Shown here one piece after another: positions 1 through 4,250 of a stretch of 7,110 bases of DNA. A model generated the notes under the pieces. That model was not told the origin of the DNA and made no database searches. It saw nothing but the letters and a program-made list of their open reading frames with translations. The first letter of the stretch is position 1; the number at the start of each line of letters is the position of its first letter. This DNA comes from CAYMAZ01 sp964428185. GTDB taxonomy: Bacteria > Bacteroidota > Bacteroidia > Bacteroidales > DTU049. A program made the position numbers and the translations under genes. Location: positions 1 to 7,110 of the forward strand of contig CAYRXH010000111.1 of the NCBI GenBank assembly GCA_964428185.1. Reading direction: 5' to 3'.

Positions 1-576
1 CTTATCAACTTTTCGGATAATAATCCTGTCGTCATTGATGATTGTCCCGCCGGCACTCTGAAACAATTCTGCGATTGTCGTTTTTCCAGCACCTGATTGT
101 CCCGTAAATAACAGACCTTTGCCTTTAAAATGAACTGCTGATGCATGGAGCATGATGCCTCCCATAAATATTACAGAATAATTGATTAAAAGCATTCCTG
201 CAGGAAAGGAAAAGAGTTCAACATGCTCACAATTCTCACTGAAAAAAAATGACCAAGCCCGGAAATCTGATGTTGTTATAGCACATAAAGTTCTCTCTGC
301 ATTTTTTTTATCTTCTATTAAAAAGCAAAACACATCATTATGCTTAAATACTGTCCACAGAATTTCTCCTGAAACAGGATGTTTTGCCGTAAATACTTTA
401 ATGAACCCATCATGGAGTGGGTTGCCATGTAGGATTTGAATTTCAATGTCCGGATTTCGTTTGCAATCATGAACCAGAAATCTTGAATAAGCAGTTGATA
501 CATGCAGTTCAGGACCTGAATCATTTGTTGATACTGAAAAAATAATATCAGCAATGTTGAAACTGAATTTTGTCAA
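1..576 (-). CDS. HPr kinase-like P-loop protein (partial, C-terminus beyond left edge)
   Basis: The minus-strand frame from 576 stays open to the window edge, giving the first 192 residues. A Walker A motif GQSGAGKT lies at about residues 159-166. It is preceded by LHASAVHFKGKGLLF and followed by GGTIINDDR (about 176-184), the arrangement of the HPr kinase/phosphorylase catalytic core (kinase loop, then a Gly-rich strand ending in an Asp pair). The first ~130 residues are less conserved and resemble the N-terminal part of HprK-related proteins found beside PqqD-like genes. In paeninodin-type lasso clusters such kinases phosphorylate the precursor peptide; here the substrate is inferred, not shown. 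The likely start is a TTG at 576-574 that overlaps the TGA stop of the pqqD-like gene (TTGA), implying translational coupling. No ATG exists upstream in frame before a stop. The canonical HprK C-terminal signature would fall outside the window, so catalytic activity cannot be judged. Family assignment is fairly sure; start and role are less so. Confidence 0.8.
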   Translation of the reverse strand, partial: MTKFSFNIADIIFSVSTNDSGPELHVSTAYSRFLVHDCKRNPDIEIQILHGNPLHDGFIKVFTAKHPVSGEILWTVFKHNDVFCFLIEDKKNAERTLCAITTSDFRAWSFFFSENCEHVELFSFPAGMLLINYSVIFMGGIMLHASAVHFKGKGLLFTGQSGAGKTTIAELFQSAGGTIINDDRIIIRKVDK

Positions 577-863
577 ATCTTTTGATTGTTTTGAAGTTCT
601 ATATAAGCGGACATATCATTGAGAAACTGAGAAACATCATTTTGTGCAATTTCTCTGCTCACATCAAATTGCGCTACGACCATGTCAACCATCTCGTCTA
701 AAGTATTTTTTCCGTCAATTCTATCCCAGATAAATGCTGCTGTTTCATTCATTCTGAAAATAGACTGCCCGGAGTCTGCATCCTGATAAACAGGAATCAA
801 AATGTATTCTTCTCCTATTTTCTTTGAAACACAGTTGTTTTTTTTTCTGAATATTTTACTCAT
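573..863 (-). CDS. PqqD-family peptide chaperone / RiPP recognition element
   Basis: This 96-residue protein has the PqqD fold pattern: an N-terminal beta region (about 10-37, CVSKKIGEEYILIPVY then SGQSIFRMNETAAFIWDRID), the family hallmark 'lNetaafIWdriDG' at about 38-51, then helices beginning NTLDEMVDMVVAQFDVSRE and ending VSQFLNDMSAYIEL. Proteins of this family bind leader peptides and deliver them to modifying enzymes. The frame stays open upstream to 1145, but the extra residues are unlike PqqD and lie antisense to the protease gene, so the ATG at 863 is preferred: it gives the normal family length of about 90-100 residues. It is the first gene of the leftward unit and overlaps the start of the kinase-like gene. 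A Bacteroidota-type promoter lies just upstream. Presence of a stand-alone PqqD is the strongest pointer to peptide maturation in this locus. Confidence 0.88.
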   Translation of the reverse strand: MSKIFRKKNNCVSKKIGEEYILIPVYQDADSGQSIFRMNETAAFIWDRIDGKNTLDEMVDMVVAQFDVSREIAQNDVSQFLNDMSAYIELQNNQKI

Positions 864-909
864 TGTAATCTTTTCTGTAACAAAATTAATATAAATATGT
901 ATTTTAGCA
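864..909. promoter_or_regulatory. Divergent intergenic control region
   Basis: This 46-base AT-rich gap separates the leftward pqqD-kinase unit from the rightward protease-nucleotidyltransferase-exporter unit, so it should hold the control signals of both. The leftward promoter is clear. For the rightward unit I see only imperfect -7 candidates (TAAATATG at 892-899, TATTTTAG at 900-907) without a well-spaced -33 partner. No clear Shine-Dalgarno sequence precedes the ATG at 910 or the one at 925, which is normal in this phylum. Confidence 0.45.
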
Positions 910-911
910 AT
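881..911 (-). promoter_or_regulatory. Predicted Bacteroidota promoter for the pqqD-kinase unit
   Basis: Read on the minus strand, TAATTTTG (888-881) fits the Bacteroidota -7 consensus TAnnTTTG at every fixed position. ATTG (911-908) lies 19 bases upstream and fits the -33 TTG element. Transcription would begin a few bases downstream, leaving a short 5' leader before the ATG at 863. The -33 element overlaps the ATG at 910 of the divergent protease gene, so the two units may interfere with each other. Match by eye only; no transcript data. Confidence 0.55.
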
Positions 912-1362
912 GCAATTAAATACAATGGCCGAGGTATCATCTTTGAAAGATATTTGTGCAACGCTTGAGAAGAATTCATTTGTATGCATCCAGATGAAGG
1001 GCAAAAGTATGCGACCTTCAATGTATCCTGGTTCTATTGCAATGGTCAGAAAATTCCAACCTGATGAACTTCGTCCCGGCTGCATTGCTGTTGTGAAAAG
1101 AAGCAAAGGGTATGTTGTGCACAGATTCATCTCTGTCAGGGACAACTTGTTTATCTTCAGGGGTGATTCTTTAAAATACTCTGATCCTCCTGTTGCTTAT
1201 GATCAGATTCTTGCTCTGGTTGACCATGTGATTGTTCAAGGCAGAATCATTGAAATAAACAGTGAAAAAAATCTAAAAAAGGGAAGACGTATTGCTACAT
1301 TCGGATGGTTTTACAGAATGATCTGGAGGGTTTTGTATCCCCTTAGACAGTTTTCAGATTGA
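910..1362 (+). CDS. S24/S26 family peptidase, signal-peptidase-like, Ser/His type
   Basis: This 150-residue protein carries the core S26 motifs: GKSMRPSMYPGSIAMV at about 31-46, with Ser33 as the likely nucleophile, a strand ending VVHRFISV (about 69-76) and FRGDSLKYSDPP (about 83-94), the 'kGDaN..pD' box. The position that carries the general-base Lys in ordinary bacterial signal peptidase I is occupied by His71 (VHR), as in Sec11/SipW-type S26B enzymes. No N-terminal membrane anchor is evident; a C-terminal aromatic and basic stretch (about 131-148) could touch the membrane. As first gene of the rightward unit, followed after 14 bases by the nucleotidyltransferase, it is a candidate for cutting the leader from the cassette's peptide, which the exporter cannot do itself because it lacks a C39 domain. 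That role is inference. Start is ATG 910 or ATG 925 (MAEVSS); both keep all motifs. Confidence 0.8.
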   Translation: MQLNTMAEVSSLKDICATLEKNSFVCIQMKGKSMRPSMYPGSIAMVRKFQPDELRPGCIAVVKRSKGYVVHRFISVRDNLFIFRGDSLKYSDPPVAYDQILALVDHVIVQGRIIEINSEKNLKKGRRIATFGWFYRMIWRVLYPLRQFSD

Positions 1363-1376
1363 GTTGTTGAAGCATT

Positions 1377-2390
1377 TTGTGCATTGATTATCTTTGCATA
1401 AATTATCTTTCAGTTTTGAGATTTGCTCCTGAATATTTACACCTGAAACACCGACTGTCATGCAGACAGATTCAATTGCATTTCGGCACAAAAAGTTATG
1501 AGGTTTCTCAATCTGAAACAATTCGCAACCTTCAGTTTGTTGCCGAAATGTTATTTGTCACGGAACAGACTTTTAAAGCTGGAATTGATATGATCCCTCT
1601 CAAAGGGCCCTTGCTTTCATATCATATCTATCAGGACGAAACAATGCGCAGATGTGTGGATCTTGACTTTCTTGTGAAGAAAAATGACCTTCAGACTATA
1701 TATGTTTTGTTCAAAGGGCTGGGTTATCACTCAGATATTATGGATGTGAATCTACTCAGTTCAGGATTATTAAAGCACCAGAAACAAATCAGAATCTGGC
1801 ATCCTGAGCGCAGAATAATGATTGAATTTCACCATAAGCTTTTCCCTTTTGATGTTTTTTCACGAAAGGACAATTATGAGTTTGTTGCTCCTTATTGCAT
1901 ACACGAGAAGTTTTCAGGAATCAATGTATTTGCAATGAAAAGGGAATTTGAACTGCTTTATGTTACTGTTCATGGTGCTTTTCACCAGTGGTCATCCCTC
2001 AGGTGGCTTTATGATACTAATGATTTTCTCAAGTTTACCTCAACTGATATGAAGGAGATGATTGCATTAGCCGAGCAGTTTCACCTAACAAAAGTCCTTG
2101 CTCTTTATAACAGAATGGCATCAATGTATATTGAATCGCCATGTTTATTTCCTGTAAATTCATTGGTAAACCCCTTTCTTGTTCGCTTCTGCATGCAAAG
2201 GATTGAAAGTATATCAGAAAGGAGAAACGGAGTTATTTCGACAATCGGCCAGACCATACAAAAATTCAGATTTCAGTATTTTCTCATACCTTTGTTCACG
2301 AGACGTCTGGGTTTGGCAGGAATGTTTTTCAGACGCTTTGTATGTTTTACAAAATTGAAATATTTATTTCATTCTGATCATGAAAAGTGA
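1377..2390 (+). CDS. Nucleotidyltransferase family protein (PF14907-like)
   Basis: The 337-residue product matches the pattern of the NTP_transf_5 family. It has PLKGPLLSYHIYQ at about 74-86, then RRCVDLDFLV (91-100) with the Asp95-x-Asp97 metal-binding pair of the polymerase-beta-type fold. IEFHHKLF (149-156) supplies a possible third acidic residue, and VHGAFHQWSSLRWLYDTNDF (198-217) is the family's 'HG..W..L.WL.D' helix. Such proteins occur in modified-peptide clusters; PsmN of the pseudomycoidin lasso cluster, linked to glycosylation of a phosphorylated peptide, is the best-known relative in context. The substrate here is unknown. The start is uncertain: the frame has no ATG before about residue 58, which would remove N-terminal sequence, so TTG at 1377, 14 bases after the protease stop, is the best choice. 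The 3' end overlaps the exporter gene by 11 bases, indicating coupling. Confidence 0.82.
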   Translation: MCIDYLCINYLSVLRFAPEYLHLKHRLSCRQIQLHFGTKSYEVSQSETIRNLQFVAEMLFVTEQTFKAGIDMIPLKGPLLSYHIYQDETMRRCVDLDFLVKKNDLQTIYVLFKGLGYHSDIMDVNLLSSGLLKHQKQIRIWHPERRIMIEFHHKLFPFDVFSRKDNYEFVAPYCIHEKFSGINVFAMKREFELLYVTVHGAFHQWSSLRWLYDTNDFLKFTSTDMKEMIALAEQFHLTKVLALYNRMASMYIESPCLFPVNSLVNPFLVRFCMQRIESISERRNGVISTIGQTIQKFRFQYFLIPLFTRRLGLAGMFFRRFVCFTKLKYLFHSDHEK

Positions 2391-4074
2391 AGACAGAAAG
2401 TTTTTTGTGAGACAGTTCAGCAGTTTTGTTCATTTTGACAGAAATAAATTGCTGTTCATTGTTTTGCTTACCATACTTTTTGCATTCACTCAGGGAATCG
2501 GGTACATGATGATTATCCCTTTGCTTGGTCTTCTGAAAATTGACAGAGCATCTGAAAACAGTGTTCCGTTTGAGTTTTTTTCAGATTCTCTCAGATCATT
2601 TCACATTGAAATTTCTCTTGAACTGGTTTTGGTTGCATTTGTAATTATCGTTTCATCACTGTTTCTTCTTCAGAACAGGAAAGCAGTTGTTCAGTCATCT
2701 TTTCAACACAGTTTTTCCGGTTATCTCAGAAAAAAGTATTACAAACAGATATTGTTCAGCAGCTGGCAGAATTTAACACGAATCAGTAAAGCTAGCCATA
2801 TGCAGTCATTGATCTCAGAAATTCCCAGAGCCACACATTTTTATTTTTATATGCTTCAGGCTTTTACAAAAGTTATTATAATATGTATTCATTTTATTCT
2901 AGCGCTGATCATTTCCTGGAAAATTTCTTTGATTATTGTTTCATGTGGTATAGTTCAATTCTGGCTGCTTTCAGGTTTTTTTAGAAAATCCTATGAGTAT
3001 GGAAGAACGGGCCGGAAAACATTCAGGAGGATATTAAAAAATATAGATGATTTCTGGATGGCTGTTAAACCTGCAAAAGCTCATCATTCGGAAGAGTTTT
3101 ATATGAAAAATTTCTCGAAAGCTGATGATGATTTCACAGCAAACCAGATCAATCAGTTTGTACATCATCAAAGGCCTCAGCTTCTCTACAAACTGCTGGG
3201 CCTCATCAATATGGTGTTTCTGATTCTTGTTGCTCAGTATTTCTTTTCTGTTCAGGTTTCATCTCTGATTGTTCTTGTATTGTTATTTGGCAGAATACTG
3301 CCTTTGTTTATTAATACATATCAGGACATCAATCAAATGTATCTGAATGCTGAATCTTTGAAAAGTATTCAGAATCTGCAGAATCAGAATGTCAGCGTGA
3401 ATGTTGTAACTGATAAACCTCTTTTCTCAGGTCTGAATGCAGGAATCACACTTAATGAAATCCACTTTTCTTATGTATCAGACAAACCTGTGTTTCAGAA
3501 CTTCAGTGCATTCATCCCTGTTCATAAGATCACAGGTATTACAGGAGAATCCGGATGCGGAAAAACGACTCTGGCGGATATCATTTCCGGATTGTTGATT
3601 CCTGATGTGGGAAAAGTAATGTATGATCAGTTGGATATAAATCAGATTCATTTTAAACATATCTCAAACCGGATTTCTTATCTCCCTCAGGATTCATTGT
3701 TTATAGACGGGACAGTTCGGGATAATCTTATCTGGGACACTCCACATCAGTATTCTGATACAGAGATTGAGCAAATACTTGAAAAAGTGAATGCTAAAAC
3801 GTTTTTGAAAAACAGGAACATCAATCTAAATTCTGATATTCATCAGTTTAGATATAATTTTTCAGGTGGAGAATTGCAGAGACTTGCCATTGCAAGAGCT
3901 CTGCTCAGGAAACCGGTCTTGCTGATTCTTGATGAAGCAACTTCAGCCTTGGATTCAGTAAATGAAGATATTATTTTGAAGTATCTGAAAGACATTTCAT
4001 CCTTCACAACAATTATTCTCATTTCCCACAAAAGCAGTTTGCTTAAAATTTGTGATCATATTATTAATCTCTGA
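2380..4074 (+). CDS. ABC exporter, fused transmembrane and ATPase domains
   Basis: This 564-residue half-transporter has six predicted membrane segments (roughly 24-41, 82-97, 157-175, 178-199, 272-290 and 293-313) followed by a nucleotide-binding domain. That domain is complete: A-loop Tyr365, Walker A GESGCGKT (389-396), Q-loop Gln437 in YLPQ, signature FSGGE (494-498), Walker B LLILDE (514-519), D-loop SALD and switch His550. It would work as a homodimer exporting a peptide or lipid-like substrate, like McjD/MsbA-type proteins. The N-terminus begins almost directly with the first membrane segment, so there is no C39 leader-peptidase domain. The ATG lies inside the end of the nucleotidyltransferase gene, so it is co-translated with it and most likely exports the cassette's product. 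Substrate is inferred from context only. Confidence 0.93.
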   Translation: MKSEDRKFFVRQFSSFVHFDRNKLLFIVLLTILFAFTQGIGYMMIIPLLGLLKIDRASENSVPFEFFSDSLRSFHIEISLELVLVAFVIIVSSLFLLQNRKAVVQSSFQHSFSGYLRKKYYKQILFSSWQNLTRISKASHMQSLISEIPRATHFYFYMLQAFTKVIIICIHFILALIISWKISLIIVSCGIVQFWLLSGFFRKSYEYGRTGRKTFRRILKNIDDFWMAVKPAKAHHSEEFYMKNFSKADDDFTANQINQFVHHQRPQLLYKLLGLINMVFLILVAQYFFSVQVSSLIVLVLLFGRILPLFINTYQDINQMYLNAESLKSIQNLQNQNVSVNVVTDKPLFSGLNAGITLNEIHFSYVSDKPVFQNFSAFIPVHKITGITGESGCGKTTLADIISGLLIPDVGKVMYDQLDINQIHFKHISNRISYLPQDSLFIDGTVRDNLIWDTPHQYSDTEIEQILEKVNAKTFLKNRNINLNSDIHQFRYNFSGGELQRLAIARALLRKPVLLILDEATSALDSVNEDIILKYLKDISSFTTIILISHKSSLLKICDHIINL

Positions 4075-4094
4075 GAATAATCATTTTATTCCTC
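4073..4094. terminator. Possible weak bidirectional hairpin between convergent genes
   Basis: GAGAATAA (4073-4080) can pair with TTATTCCTC (4086-4094) across a 5-base loop, with one bulged base. It sits exactly where the exporter gene and the small minus-strand ORF converge and covers both stop codons. It is AT-rich with no clear U-tract, so it would be weak; it may be chance. Confidence 0.22.
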
Positions 4095-4220
4095 TTCTTC
4101 ATCATCAATAATCCCCTCCGGGTCACCAGGAGGTTCTTCACTGGTCATTAGCAGACAAAAGTCAGAATCAATTTCGAGCTTTTCAATTACTGGGGGTCTA
4201 TACGGTTTCTTAGTATTCAT
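4086..4220 (-). CDS. 44-aa peptide, putative modified-peptide precursor
   Basis: A short ORF from ATG 4220 to TAA 4086. The product starts MNTKKPYRPPVIEKLEID, then SDFCLLMTSEEPPGDPEG, and ends in a run of Asp/Glu. The basic N-terminus with Tyr7-x-x-Pro10-x-Ile12 matches the YxxPx(L/I) leader motif that PqqD-like domains bind in lasso precursors. It also resembles the many short Bacteroidota peptides that begin 'KKxYxxPxIExIEI'. The middle has Cys22, Thr26 and Ser27; of residues 28-44, ten are Asp or Glu and most of the rest Pro, Gly or Ile. It lies next to the exporter of a cassette with a stand-alone PqqD, and 30 bases downstream of the T9SS protein gene on the same strand. If Thr26 marks the leader end as in lasso peptides, acidic residues fall at core positions 6-8 (start at Glu28) or 7-9 (start at Ser27), but this is speculative. 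No convincing promoter of its own is seen. That it is translated is likely; that it is the substrate is inference. Confidence 0.62.
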   Translation of the reverse strand: MNTKKPYRPPVIEKLEIDSDFCLLMTSEEPPGDPEGIIDDEEEE

Positions 4221-4250
4221 AGTCAAGAAAGTATATAACAGATTAAGTGA

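Noticed and set aside
182..554. Two short ORFs (plus 182-439, minus 318-554)
   Set aside because: Both overlap the HprK-like coding frame, which has recognisable motifs; their products have no recognisable features.
864..909. A defined rightward promoter
   Set aside because: Candidate -7 elements each carry a mismatch and no -33 element stands at the right distance; not strong enough to call.
864..1145. N-terminal extension of the PqqD-like frame up to an ATG at 1145
   Set aside because: The extra ~94 residues are unlike PqqD, lie antisense to the protease motifs and would bypass the predicted promoter; the family length fits the ATG at 863.
3478..4031. Minus-strand ORFs inside the exporter gene
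   Set aside because: They are antisense to the conserved ATPase domain and have no features of their own.
4086..4220. Firm assignment of the small peptide as a lasso precursor
   Set aside because: The leader motif and Thr26 fit loosely, but the conserved leader Gly is absent, the core would not begin with Gly, and no cyclase or lasso protease is in the window.
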